Shown: positions 45,081 to 54,399 of the stretch, one piece after another
Numbering within the stretch: position 1 is the stretch's first letter
How the letters are laid out: every line of letters starts with the position of its first letter
Assembly (NCBI GenBank): GCA_963843685.1
Contig: CAWJLO010000011.1
Location: 45,461-109,460, forward strand
Reading direction: 5' to 3'
DNA length: 64,000 bases
DNA from: DASQHL01 sp963843685
GTDB lineage: Bacteria > Chloroflexota > Dehalococcoidia > DSTF01 > JACRBR01
Notes under the pieces: generated by a model
Told to the model about the DNA's origin: nothing
The model's input: only the letters and a program-made list of their open reading frames with translations
The model's database searches: none
Translations under genes and position numbers: made by a program

Positions 45081-46098
45081 CTAGCGGCGCGTGCGCAACC
45101 GCTCTCTAAGGGACCAGAGCAACTCGTCCCGATACCGCCACCACTTCCATCCGTTGGTCGCGCTCCCTTTGCGGACATAAGCACCAGCTGCGGAAGGACT
45201 TGAGAACAATCTACCGTCTACCTCAATCTGCCCCGACCGTAGGTGTCCCGTGTATCTGTTCCCCTTCCATGTCATCTCAAGCATCGCATCGGGCGGGAGG
45301 AGTCCGGCATCGACGAGGTCGCGCAAACCGCCTCGATCAGTGATCTGCTCGCCCTCCTTCTCACGATTCAAGCGGCGAGTGAGCGCGGCCTTCCGCCCGG
45401 GCGTCAACGGAGGGGCGTCACGCTGACCGCGGCGCTTCTCTCGGGGGAGCTGCGTACTATCCATCATCCTCGCCAACGCTGCGACCACACTCTCTGCGCT
45501 CACGCGATGGCCGACGCGGGACTTCACCGCCGACCGCAAAGCTGAAATCACAGCTGAATCGGGCCGCCGAAACTCCTGGGCAACGATCCGCTCAACAATG
45601 ATTTCGGACAACGGCTCCGCGTCACGCAAGGCGTCAAGACGAAAGTCGGAAAGAACCCGCCATGCCTCACTGATTGCTTCGTCGTCGTTCTCCAGCGGGA
45701 CGTCGACAACAAGCTTCTCTGACAAGCTCACGGGAGCGTACGCATCGTCAGATCGCCCACCTAACGCCATTGGTCACGAGGCACCACTGGACACCCAAGA
45801 GTGCGGCGTACTTGACGCACTGCGCCGCGTGCTGTTCGGTGACCTCATTGCGGATTGACTTGGCTTCAACAATCGCCCGCGGCTTGCCGTCAACGGCGAG
45901 TTCGTAGTCGACGAACTCGCCGGTGTTGGGCACCCTCACCTCGAGATGGAGCTCGTCCGGTGACTGAAATCCGAGGATTGCCAACAGCGGGTCGATCAGG
46001 TACTTCCGCGTCATTGCCTCGCTGAAGTCCTGCGTCCGGTACGCTTGAATCGTCGCAACGTGCTCGCGGAAGGCATCGAGAACTGGCGCATCGCTCAT
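45081..46098 (-). CDS. HsdR_N nuclease domain fused to RAMA domain (apparent frameshift)
   Basis: The N-terminal half (from ATG 46098) is an HsdR_N/PD-(D/E)xK domain: YLIDPLLAILGFQSPDELHL, then EFVDYELAVDGKPRAIVEAK with Asp and the Glu-x-Lys pair, and WCLVTNGVRWAI. One extra base near 45764 breaks the frame. It resumes at DAYAPVSLSEKLVVDVPLEN and ends with a RAMA-like module (LRDLVDAGLLPPDAMLEMTW, then GHLRSGQIEVDGRLFSSPSA). No HsdM or HsdS is adjacent, so it is a solitary restriction-type protein of about 338 residues. Confidence 0.78.
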
Positions 46099-46267
46099 GC
46101 TGCGAGAATACTCTCCACATGCGGCGGTCGCTAGGCTCGCAGCCTCACAGACCGGGCGGAACACCCACCGGCTCTAGCACCGCGCGCAAACAGGCCGATC
46201 AGCCGACCCAGAGCCAGCTCCGCCATCGTGCGCCAGCATCCGCCGCCCCGACGACTACCCTGAACCC

Positions 46268-46567
46268 CTACGGCGTCGGTGTCCCCGTCGGCGTCGCCGT
46301 CACCACCGGCACGGGCGTATCCGTCGCCGTCGGCACCGGCGTCACCGTCGGCGTTGGCGTGATCGTTCGTGTCGGTGTCGCCGATGACGCCTCCGCCGTC
46401 TGCGTCCACCCTGCCACCGCCGTCCGCGCCGTCGCCGTCAGCGTCGCGACCAGCGCCGTCCCCGTCGGCGTCGGCGTTTGCGTCGCCTGCCCCCCGCACC
46501 CCGTCTCCCCCGTCGCCAGGTCCACGCTTATATCCGGCCCGTACGTGCTCTTCTGACCATCGGGGTG
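46268..46567 (-). pseudogene. C-terminal remnant of a Thr/Pro-rich exported protein
   Basis: Reads DGQKSTYGPDISVDLATGET, then a tail of TP repeats (TPTRTITPTPTVTPVPTATD). A different frame just upstream gives GNGSYTIGAACTP, which would join in register, so a frameshifted surface protein is likely. No start or signal peptide was found in 46568-46905. The domain order resembles the gene at 46906-47738. Confidence 0.4.
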
Positions 46568-46905
46568 CATGCTGCGCCGATGGTGTAGGATCCATTGCCG
46601 GCGTCGCCGCCGTCCGGTGGGCCGACGTAAGCAGGTGGCTGGCGCACACCCGCTCGGCGCTTTCTCCACGCAACGTGAGCGCCGCCAGCACCCGCCGCCG
46701 TCGTTCCCTCCCTGGCCGAGGATCGTCGCATGCGAAGATGCCCCCGCTGCACCGTCCATCGTCCACCCCCACGGGCACGCAGAAACCGTCCGCCTGACAA
46801 AGCCGCCGTCAGCGCGTCCCCGGCCTGACCACTCAGTGATGCGTCAGCAGCGACGGGCAGCGTCACATGTACCCCGACCCACGTACGGATCCGGCGAACC
46901 CGACG

Positions 46906-47738
46906 TCAGGACCGGCACCGTCGAGCGTCGCCCGCGACAGCGATGGCGTCCCGAACGAGATCACCCTCCCCGCCAGTCGGATACGTCGACGGTGTCCGCG
47001 TCGGCGAGGCGCACGGCGGGCTCGTGTTCGGCGGCGTCGTCCCGTCCCAACACTGCGGCGCAGGCGTCGGCGTGTTCGTCGGACACGGCGGATACTCGGA
47101 CGGTGGCGACGCCCCCGACGGATCGCACGGCGGCGGGCTCACCGGCCCCTGGTTCGAGTTCGGGAAGCAACGGATACGCACCCCCGTCTCCAGCGGCCCC
47201 GAGTCCACGATCACGTTCGGCCCGTATGTGAAGATGTCCGCGTAGAACCTGATCGACGTCGAGACCACACCATTGCGCGTCTGCGCCGCATACGGGTCCG
47301 CCGTGCCGTTGTACGCGTTGAAGTACACGTACGTCCCGTCCGGCACCGCCCGCCCTCTCGAGTCCGTTACCCGCACCGTCAGTCGGCTCTGCTCCGAACC
47401 GTCGCAGTGGATCGTCAACGGATCCGGCGTAAGCTGCATGCTCGCCGGCTGCCCGTCGCACGCCGAATCGTGCCCGTGCTCCGCGTCCGGCATGCAGGCC
47501 GGCGGCGAGATCGGCGTCTGCTGCGGCGCCGGCGTCGACGTCGGTACGCGAGTCGGCGTCTCGTCGCCGTCGGCGCGCACGCCGGGAACGGAAAGTGCCC
47601 GCACGTCGGCGCGTGCGTCACGTGCTGCGGCCGGTGCCACGGGAAGAACGCCGACGCCGTCCCTGCCCCCACCAGCCCGAACTCCACCGCCGCCACCATC
47701 AGCAGCGCACCCGTCACGAACCACACGCTCCGCTTCAT
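46906..47738 (-). CDS. exported protein with Ig-like domain and Thr/Pro-rich linkers (apparent frameshift)
   Basis: It starts at ATG 47738 after AAGGAG. Residues 1-29 form a signal peptide (MKRSVWFVTGALLMVAAVEF, cleaved after TASA). Near 47560 the frame shifts, then reads TPTRVPTSTPAPQQTPISPP and an Ig-like domain: MQLTPDPLTIHCDGSEQSRL, TVRVTDSRGRAVPDGTYVYF, GVVSTSIRFYADIFTYG. The end is Pro-rich. The domain resembles bacterial Ig (invasin-like) modules of surface proteins. Ligand unknown. Confidence 0.6.
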
Positions 47739-48052
47739 CGCCCGCTCCTTCCGTCCAGCCTTACCGACGCGTGCCACCCTACGCCCACCACCCCCACCCG
47801 AACCCGACGCCACCCCTACGCCCGCCCGCCGCCGCCCCTCCGTCGCCCGCCCGGACCATCGCCCGACCGCGGAAACGCGATTCGCCGCGCGACGAAACGC
47901 CAATCAGCCTCCAATATCGTGGAGGAGCAACGAAGCGAGCATGCGGGTGAATCTATTCTACGCCATGTTGTCAACGAGCCAGCCGAGCGTTTCGTCAACC
48001 ACGTCGGAGCGGGAACGCACAGACGCACGCCGATCCCCAGTCTCCCCTCACG
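47739..48052. other. intergenic, no feature recognised
   Basis: This 314-bp stretch separates the start of the exported-protein gene from the end of the crotonase gene. Part of it (about 47870-48000) is noticeably less GC-rich than its surroundings. I see no gene, repeat or clear regulatory site in it. Confidence 0.5.
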
Positions 48053-48865
48053 TCACCGACCCACAAACTTCGGCGGCCGGCTCTCCTGGAACGCCCGCGG
48101 CCCCTCCCGCGCGTCCTCCGTCGTCTGCGCGATCGCCATCGCCTGCGCCGCTTCCTCGAACGCCTCGTGCCAGCTCGCGTCCATCCCCCGGTACACCAGC
48201 CGCTTCGCCAGCTGCATCGCCACCGCCGGCCCCTCCGACAACCGACGCGCCAGCCCCACCGCCGTCGCCATCAGCTCCTCCCCCGGCACCACCTGCGACA
48301 CGTACCCCACCCGCAGCGCCTCCGACGCGTCCATGAAGTCGCCCGTCCAGATCATCTCCAGCGCCTTCGCGATCCCCACGATCCGCGGCAGGAAGTAGCA
48401 CCCCCCGTCCCCCGGCACCAACCCCACCTTCACGTACGACATCGCGAACTTCGCCTGCTCCGACGCGATCCTGATGTCCGCCATCGACGCCATATCCATG
48501 CCCGCGCCCACCGCCGCCCCGTTTACCGCCGCGATGTACGGCTTATCCAGCAGCTGCACCGCCCGAGGCACGTAGTGCACACCGTCCCGCAGCCAGTTCC
48601 GACGGTCCGCCGCCGTCGGTGGCGTCTCGGCGCGCGCCGTCTCCGCCACGCCCGACCCCGCCCGCAGGTCCGCCCCCGCGCAGAACCCCCGCCCGTTCCC
48701 CGTCACCACCACCGCACGCACCGAGCGGTCCACCCGCGCATCCTCCAGCGCCGATGCCCACTCCCGGATCATCACGTCCGTAAACGCATTCATCCGCTCC
48801 GGCCGGTTCAGCGTGATCGTCGCCACGCCCCCGTCCTTCACGTACAAGATCTGCTCGAACTCCAT
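48053..48865 (-). CDS. enoyl-CoA hydratase/isomerase family protein
   Basis: A 270-residue crotonase from ATG 48865, with GGAGGT upstream. VATITLNRPERMNAFTDVMI, GNGRGFCAGADLRAGSG and IAAVNGAAVGAGMDMASMAD form the CoA site and oxyanion hole. YVKVGLVPGDGGCYFLPRIV replaces the hydratase Glu region with GDGG, so the reaction may be isomerisation or dehydration. It is only moderately similar to the crotonase at 23062-23886. Confidence 0.9.
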   Translation of the reverse strand: MEFEQILYVKDGGVATITLNRPERMNAFTDVMIREWASALEDARVDRSVRAVVVTGNGRGFCAGADLRAGSGVAETARAETPPTAADRRNWLRDGVHYVPRAVQLLDKPYIAAVNGAAVGAGMDMASMADIRIASEQAKFAMSYVKVGLVPGDGGCYFLPRIVGIAKALEMIWTGDFMDASEALRVGYVSQVVPGEELMATAVGLARRLSEGPAVAMQLAKRLVYRGMDASWHEAFEEAAQAMAIAQTTEDAREGPRAFQESRPPKFVGR

Positions 48866-49208
48866 GCACCACCTCCGTTCGCCCAACCCTACCCCCTCCC
48901 CTTGCTAGACGACACACGCACCCATCACCAGGCGCCTGCAAGAAGACGGCGAGTCGAGCCCGCCGGCTAACCAGCGCGTTCCGTCCGATAAGCAAAGGGA
49001 ACAGAGAGGAAATTCGTCCCGACATAACGCCGCTGCATCGCAAGCGACGCGCGGCGTAAAATCTGCGCCGTCTCCGTGTGGTGGCGTCTCAGCACGGACG
49101 CTCCCCGCCGCCACGCGGGGACGACCGCGCCCAAAGAAAAGAGCGGGTGAGCTGACCTCAGGCCCCGCCTCCATCAGTCAGCCCACCCAGCCACCCCTCC
49201 ATCCTAGA
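48866..49208. other. intergenic, no gene recognised
   Basis: About 340 bp upstream of the crotonase gene. It contains short inverted repeats (for example near 49099-49120, CCGCCGCCACGCGGGG) but no gene or known RNA that I can support. A transcribed leader on the minus strand is possible. Confidence 0.4.
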
Positions 49209-49334
49209 CCCACATGAGATCCCGTCAAGCGACATACCACGCATATGCTTGACTCTTCTCGCCCCTTGAACCCCATTCACCCCCGCCACCGCTGCCCACA
49301 CGACACAGGGGCGGCCCCCACACGGCCGCCCCCC
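49209..49334. repeat. dispersed repeat X, copy 1, ending in a GC hairpin
   Basis: GAGATCCCGTCAAGCGACAT and CCACGCATATGCTTGACTC are shared with copy 2 at 58277-58408. Both end in a GC-rich hairpin (GGGGCGGCC / GGCCGCCCC) that could act as a terminator, though no T-run follows. It borders the beta-helix gene. Confidence 0.8.
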
Positions 49335-49351
49335 CTCATCACACCGGCCGT

Positions 49352-50469
49352 TCAGTGCGCAATGTTCGACTCAGACGCCGCCCCCGCCGCCGTCGACTCC
49401 GGCCCCACGTCGTTGTTCCCGCCGAAACTGTAGTCGAGCAACGAATTCCCCGTCGACACGTTCCGCCCGAGCACGTTTGCGTATGCGTTATTCGATTGCG
49501 CCAGCACGGTGATCCACGTATGCCGTGTTGCCGAACGCCACGTTGTCCCTCACCACACCGACACCGCCGTTCACGTTCAGGCCGTTCCCCGTGTTGTGCG
49601 CCGCCGTATTCCCCGTCACGGAGCAGTTGTCCGTGCACTCAATCCCGTCGCCCCCGTTCCATTCCGCGCTGTTGTCCTCGATCACTGCCGACGCGCCCAC
49701 CGAGATCCCCTGACCGCTGTTGTTGTGCAAGTGGTTCCCCACGATCCGGTCGATCGTGCCGCCCTCGATGCCGAACGACGTGTTGCTGGCGACTTCGCTC
49801 CAGTCTTCCACCACGTTGCCCGCGCCGCACCAGTGTGATCCCCGGGCCCTTGTTGTAATCGACGTGACATCCGGAGATGCGGTTGTCCTCGCCCTCCGCT
49901 TCGATCCCCCCGATGATGAGCCCCCGTCATACTGCCCGTTCGCCGACACCGTCGAATCCGTGATCGCGCTCGTCGCCTGGATCACGATCCCGTAGCGGTA
50001 GTTGTACGTCACCACCATCTGGTCGATCTCCGCCACCGACGAGCCGAGCAGGTAGATCCCGTACAACCCCCACTGCTGCACCTGCCCGTTCTTGATCACC
50101 AGCTGCCCGTTCCCGCCGACGTTCTTAATCCCGTCGTACGAACCGCTCGAATACCCGCCCCCGCTCAGGATGTGCCCGTCGAGGTCCAGCGTCACGTTGC
50201 TCGTCGTGATGTCGATCCCGTCCGCCCCAGAACACCCCGTGATGTCACCCCCCAGCACGTACGACCCCGCCTGCGAGATCACGATCGGGAACCCGGAGCA
50301 ATCCGCCGGCTGAAAGATCACGATTCCGGCCCGTGCTCGCCGGCGTCCCCGGCGGATCGAGCGGCCCCGCGCTCGCACGCGTCGCCAGGATGGCGATGAT
50401 CGCCCCCGCCATCACCACCAGCATCACCAGCAGAAACGTATTGATTCGACCACCGATCGACGACATCAC
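49352..50469 (-). CDS. exported right-handed beta-helix protein (several apparent frameshifts)
   Basis: It starts at GTG 50469 after GGGAGG. Residues 6-32 are a membrane/signal segment (RINTFLLVMLVVMAGAIIAI). The body is a parallel beta-helix: DGIDITTSNVTLDLDGHILS, NGQLVIKNGQVQQWGLYGIY, IEGGTIDRIVGNHLHNNSGQ and CSVTGNTAAHNTGNGLNVNG, as in NosD/pectate-lyase-like proteins. The coding path needs shifts near 50330, 49910, 49830 and 49500, and ends with FGGNNDVGPEST and a TGA at 49352. Polysaccharide binding or cleavage is possible. Confidence 0.65.
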
Positions 50470-50644
50470 TCACGCACCTCCCATGAAATGACCTGCCGCG
50501 ATCGTAACCACCACCACGCCGCCCGGAGATGAGAACCCTTCAACGAACCGCCGCCCGCCCCTCCCCACGTCAAGTTTGCGCCCTATCATCAGCGACAAGC
50601 CGCCACGTCACGCCGCATACGACACGGAGAAGCGGAGGAGCGCC

Positions 50645-51246
50645 ATGTCTCGTTCGGTCGTCTGCATCTCTCGCGCTACCGGCGCCGGCGGCGAAGAGAT
50701 CGCCCGCCTCGCGGCCGATCAGCTCGGGTTCCGTCTCGTAGACGACGAGGTCGTCGCCCGCGCAGCCGAGCTTGCAGGCCGTCTCCCCCGACGAGGTGGC
50801 GCAGATCGAGCACTCCAAGGCCCTCGTCGCCCGCGTCCTCGCCGCCATCGACGCCGCCACCTCGGTCCCGAAGTACACCGCGCCGTCCCCGGAGGTCCGC
50901 TACTCGCACCTCATCGTCCGGGCGCTCGGCCAGATCGCCGAGGCCGGCAACGTCGTCATCGTCGCCCACGGCGCCAGCCACGCCTTCGGCACACCGGACG
51001 TCCTGCGCGTGCTCGTGACGGCCTCGCCCCGCAACCGCGCCGCCCGCCTCTCGCGGGAGCCACCGCCATCGACGAGCGGTCCGCCGCGAAACAGGTCGCC
51101 GCCTCCGACAGGAGCGCGCCCGCTACCTCGATCGCATCTACGGCCTCAAGCACGAACTCCCCGTCCAGTACGACCTCACCCTCAACACCGACAACCTCAC
51201 CCCCGCCACAGCCGCCGCCCTCATCGCCGCCGCCGCAAGGGCGTAG
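50645..51246 (+). CDS. cytidylate-kinase-like family protein (several apparent frameshifts)
   Basis: MSRSVVCISRATGAGGEEIA, then RLAADQLGFRLVDDEVVARA, gives a P-loop-like start; a second frame adds VSPDEVAQIEHSKALVARVL, GNVVIVAHGASHAFGTPDVL and RVLVTASPRNRAARLS; a third adds ATAIDERSAAKQVAAS; the last ends RYLDRIYGLKHELPVQYDLT. Together they match the cytidylate-kinase-like family (PF13189), whose substrate is unsettled. At least three one-base shifts are needed, so it is decayed or badly sequenced. Its last 126 bp recur at 54045-54170. Confidence 0.6.
51121..51246 (+). repeat. 3' end of the cytidylate-kinase-like gene, copy a
   Basis: This 126-bp block (from CGCTACCTCG to the stop) is matched over the same length by 54045-54170, with few differences. 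Confidence 0.85.
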
Positions 51247-51399
51247 CCGCACACGCCCACCGTTTTCTTCGCCCACCGTCTATCCTCCACCACGCCGGAG
51301 GTACGCCCCCCACTACCGCCCATCTTCGCGCCCACACCCCCGCAAACTCCACCGCCGCCGCCTCTCCCCGCACAACACCCGACCCCCGGCCCTCGACCG

Positions 51400-51459
51400 C
51401 CCATCCCCAACCCAAACTTCCGCTCTCCATACCGATGGAGAGGAGCCGGGTGAGGTCAC
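51400..51459. repeat. boilerplate repeat C/D, copy 1
   Basis: CCCATCCCCAACCCAAAC, then a small CTCTCC/GGAGAG hairpin and GAGCCGGGTGAGGTCAC. A matching copy is at 58443-58505. The rest of 51247-51551 holds nothing I recognise. Confidence 0.7.
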
Positions 51460-51551
51460 ACCCGGACCACAAGCCCTCGTGCTTGACTCCACCTTCTCCA
51501 GCGCTGTTGACTGCCAACGACCTCACGAAAACGCGACCGGACGGTGAGACG

Positions 51552-52538
51552 ATGACGGAGCTGCGACAGGACCCGAGCACACGGAACTGGGTGATCCTCT
51601 CGCCCGCCAGGGGCCGCCGCCCCCACGACGTACACGCCGGCGAGCACTCTGGCGATCCCTCGAATTGCCCCTTCTGCCCCGGCCGCGAAGCCGACACCCC
51701 GCCCGAGATCGAGCGCATCGGGACCGGATCCGCCTGGCGCGTCCGCACCATCCCCAACAAGTTCGCTGCACTCACCCCCGACGGCTCAACCCGCCGCCAC
51801 ATCAGCGACTACGGCTTCGTCGCCATGGAGGGCATCGGTCGCCACGAAGTCGTCGTCGAGTCACCGGATCACGGCTTCGACCTCGCGACCGCCAGCGACA
51901 CGGATGTGGAGGAGGTGCTCCACATGTACCGGAGCCGCTACCTCGCCCTGCGCCGCGAACGTCCCGCCGTCATCGTCATCTTTCGCAACCACGGCGCCGG
52001 CGCCGGCACGTCGCTGGCCCACCCTCACTCGCAGATCGTCGCCGCGCCCGTCGTCCCGCCCCTCGTCCGCCAGCGCCTTGAAGTCGCCATGCAGCACTTC
52101 GACGATCTCGGCACCTGCCTCTACCACGACATTCTCGAGCGCGAGCGCTCCGACGGCCGCCGCATGCTGCTCGAAGGAGCCTCGTTCGCCGCGTTTCAGC
52201 CCTTCGCGTCCACAGTCCCCTTCGAGACCTGGATCATGCCGCGCGTGCTCCAATCATCATTCGGCGCTGTCACCGACGAGCAGCTGCGAGAACTCGCGCA
52301 CACGCTGCGCCGCACGCTCGCCGCGCTGCGCGTCGCCCTCGGCGACCCCGACTACAACTACGTCATCCACAGCGCCCCGCCCGACGACGAGCAGCAGGAG
52401 TACTTCATCTGGCACCTCCAGATCGTCCCCCGCCTGTCCACCCCCGCCGGCTTCGAGCTCGGCTCCGGCATCGCCATCAACCCCACCCTCCCCGAGGAAA
52501 CCGCCGCCTCCATGCGTGAGGCCCTGCAGACACAGTGA
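51552..52538 (+). CDS. galT: galactose-1-phosphate uridylyltransferase GalT
   Basis: A 328-residue HIT-superfamily enzyme. NCPFCPGREADTPPE provides the zinc cysteines. GTSLAHPHSQIVAAP carries the His-x-His-x-Gln active site with the uridylylated His. EYFIWHLQIVPRLSTPAGFE is the second zinc/histidine half. It exchanges UMP between UDP-glucose and galactose-1-phosphate in the Leloir pathway; bacterial GalT relatives with ADP-sugar specificity are a close alternative. It converges with the LPNTG gene across a hairpin. Confidence 0.92.
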   Translation: MTELRQDPSTRNWVILSPARGRRPHDVHAGEHSGDPSNCPFCPGREADTPPEIERIGTGSAWRVRTIPNKFAALTPDGSTRRHISDYGFVAMEGIGRHEVVVESPDHGFDLATASDTDVEEVLHMYRSRYLALRRERPAVIVIFRNHGAGAGTSLAHPHSQIVAAPVVPPLVRQRLEVAMQHFDDLGTCLYHDILERERSDGRRMLLEGASFAAFQPFASTVPFETWIMPRVLQSSFGAVTDEQLRELAHTLRRTLAALRVALGDPDYNYVIHSAPPDDEQQEYFIWHLQIVPRLSTPAGFELGSGIAINPTLPEETAASMREALQTQ

Positions 52539-52541
52539 AAA

Positions 52542-52567
52542 CGGCGGGGGTCGATCGACCCCCGCCG
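52542..52567 (-). terminator. intrinsic terminator, perfect palindrome with U-run on the minus strand
   Basis: A 26-bp perfect palindrome (CGGCGGGGGTCGA and its exact complement) is followed, when read on the minus strand, by TTTTC. It fits termination of the LPNTG gene and may also act for galT in the other direction. Confidence 0.75.
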
Positions 52568-52625
52568 CATTCGTCACGCCCATCGCGTCAGGGCCGTAGA
52601 CCACGGCCCCTTCGATGCGTGAGCC

Positions 52626-53831
52626 CTATTCCGTGACCTTGCGCCTCCGGATCTGCACTCCAGCCAGCACAGCGCTCAGCGGCGTACCCGCCAGCAGCAA
52701 CAGTAGCATCGTCGCGTCCTCGCTTCGTCCTGAGGCGGTCTGCCCGCGCCCGGTGTTTGGCAGCGAAGCCACTGACCCTTGCGGCGGAACCGGCGACTGT
52801 ACTGCCGGCAGCACCGCGCTCACGGACGTCCTCGTTGCCGTCGGCGCGACCCGCGTCGGGGACGGCGGCGCTGTCGTCGGGGTAGCCGTTGAGACATGAG
52901 TCACTGGGGTACCCGTCGCCGTGTCGGTCGCCGTCGGGGTGTCCGTCGGTGCCACGGTCGTGCTCGTCGCCGTCGGCGTGTCCGTCGGTGCCACAGTCGT
53001 GCTCGTCGCCGTCGGTGTGTCCGTCGGCGGCACAGTCGTGCTCGTCGCCGTCGGTGTGTCCGTCGGCGGCACCGTCGTGCTCGTAGACGTCGGCGTGTCC
53101 GTCGGCGGCACAGTCGTGCTCGTCGTCGTCGGCGTGTTCGTCGGCGTCGACGTAACCGTGTTGGTCGGTGTGTTAGTCGGCGTGTTGGTCGGCGTATCCG
53201 TCGGCACCGGCGTGCTCGTAGACGTCGCCGTCGCCGTGTTCGTCGGCGTGTTCGTCGGCGTCGACGTAGCCGTATTGGTCGGTGTGTTGGTCGGCGTGTC
53301 GGTCGGCGTATTCGTCGGCACCGGCGTGCTCGTCGCCGTCGGCGTCGACGTCTTCGTCGCCGTCTTGGTGGACGTGCGGCTTGGCGTCGCCGTCAGTTGC
53401 GGCAGCTCCGAACACAGGAAGCTGTTGCTCTTCGTCGATACGAGGCTGCTCTCGATTCGGATCGAGTTCGCGTTGTCCGGGACGTTAGCTGTGCTCAAGC
53501 TGAACGAGACCGCGCTCACAGACCCGCTCGGGTACGACTGACTCCCGCCCGAGACTGGCACGAAGTGGGAGTTGCCCGGCACGTGGTACGTCAGCAACAC
53601 CGTGAACGACGTCGTGGACGGCGATGGCGCGAAGCTGAATGTGCCCACGATGTCGCCGCTGTCATTACAGGCATACGTATACGGGCCGTTGGTCACCTGA
53701 CCGGTCGCCGCATCCGCCCTGAACGCACTGCCCGCGAAAACCGCGAGGGCGAGCGACACGACAACGGCTAGTGAAGCGCCCACGGCTGCTACGCCGATGG
53801 CGAGATGAGGGGTGCGGCGGGGGGGACTCAT
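52626..53831 (-). CDS. exported Thr/Pro-repeat protein with LPNTG cell-wall sorting signal
   Basis: A 401-residue surface protein from ATG 53831 (GGAG upstream); GTG 53867 is an alternative. Residues about 9-42 are a signal peptide (LAVVVSLALAVFAGSAFRAD). A beta-rich domain follows (TFSFAPSPSTTSFTVLLTYH), then about 200 residues of Thr/Pro repeats with a 13-residue period (VPPTDTPTATSTT). The end has LPNTG, a hydrophobic run (ATMLLLLLAGTPLSAVLAG) and RRRK, the layout of a sortase substrate. No sortase gene is in the window. Confidence 0.82.
   Translation of the reverse strand: MSPPRRTPHLAIGVAAVGASLAVVVSLALAVFAGSAFRADAATGQVTNGPYTYACNDSGDIVGTFSFAPSPSTTSFTVLLTYHVPGNSHFVPVSGGSQSYPSGSVSAVSFSLSTANVPDNANSIRIESSLVSTKSNSFLCSELPQLTATPSRTSTKTATKTSTPTATSTPVPTNTPTDTPTNTPTNTATSTPTNTPTNTATATSTSTPVPTDTPTNTPTNTPTNTVTSTPTNTPTTTSTTVPPTDTPTSTSTTVPPTDTPTATSTTVPPTDTPTATSTTVAPTDTPTATSTTVAPTDTPTATDTATGTPVTHVSTATPTTAPPSPTRVAPTATRTSVSAVLPAVQSPVPPQGSVASLPNTGRGQTASGRSEDATMLLLLLAGTPLSAVLAGVQIRRRKVTE
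52915..53120. repeat. 39-bp coding minisatellite in the LPNTG gene
   Basis: About five copies of a 39-bp unit (a form of GTGTCCGTCGGTGCCAC with GTCGTGCTCGTCGCCGTCGG) code the 13-residue VPPTDTPTATSTT repeat. Variation is by single bases, so length change by slippage is likely. A more irregular Thr/Pro repeat continues to about 53390. Confidence 0.8.
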
Positions 53832-53940
53832 TGGGTGACTCCGTTCAACATTCTCCTGGCTTCTCACCAGTCAGAACGCCGGACACGTGCCACCGTTGCA
53901 AAGCACTGGCGCCGCCCCGATTGATTGCACGTCTGCGAGT

Positions 53941-54170
53941 GCCACCGTCGGATCCCGCCCCTGGGCCGCCCGCAGAGTCGCCGGAGGAGAAACCCCCGCC
54001 GCGGCGACTGCACCACCGCCCAACAGATCCGCCAACTCCACCGCCGCTACCTCAATCGCATCCACGGCCTGAAGCACGAACTCCCCGTCCAGTACGACCT
54101 CACCCTCAACACCGACAGCCTCACCACCGCCACAGCCGCCGCCCTCATCGCCGCCGCCGCCAGAGCCTGA
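53941..54170 (+). pseudogene. mosaic fragment ending in the cytidylate-kinase-like tail
   Basis: The last 126 bp (54045-54170) copy the end of the gene at 50645-51246, reading RYLNRIHGLKHELPVQYDLT to a stop. The first 115 bp (53941-54055) copy 58123-58237. So two different repeats meet here. There is no kinase N-terminus; it is not a gene. It lies antisense to the extended frame of RHS core 1. Confidence 0.75.
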
Positions 54171-54282
54171 CCCCGCCTCCACCTTCCAGGCCACAGCGCC
54201 CGACCGCACCGTCAGCCCCTTTCGCGCCCGGCTCGCCCCTCCCGTCGAACACCCGCCGCACCAGAGCCCCCGGCACCGGCAC

Positions 54283-54376
54283 CGCGACAAGAACCGCCCC
54301 GTCGACGCGTCGTAATACCGCGCCCGCAGATACTCCAGCCCCGTCGCATCGTGCTGCTCCCCATGAACGACCACTC
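54283..54376 (-). pseudogene. RHS core fragment 1
   Basis: Codes PIEWSF, then, after one missing G in a G-run, HGEQHDATGLEYLRARYYDA and STGRFLSR, the RHS-associated core. The block is nearly identical to 54854-54949 and 55901-55996. It lacks an N-terminus, and its reading frame runs into the antisense of the mosaic fragment. Confidence 0.78.
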
Positions 54377-54399
54377 GATCGGGCGCCGCTTGTCGGTGC

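Noticed and set aside
48905..49174. Minus-strand frame of 89 residues
   Set aside because: No start context, composition is like random GC-rich DNA, and no motif was seen; more likely a leader or spacer.
52915..53120. Regular repeats as a possible CRISPR array
   Set aside because: Units are directly adjacent with no unique spacers, the repeats code a 13-residue Thr/Pro motif, and no cas gene is present.
52896..53771. Long Arg/Val-rich frames on the plus strand across the Thr/Pro gene
   Set aside because: They are the antisense of the 39-bp coding repeats; the minus frame has a signal peptide, Thr/Pro repeats and an LPNTG end, so it is the real gene.
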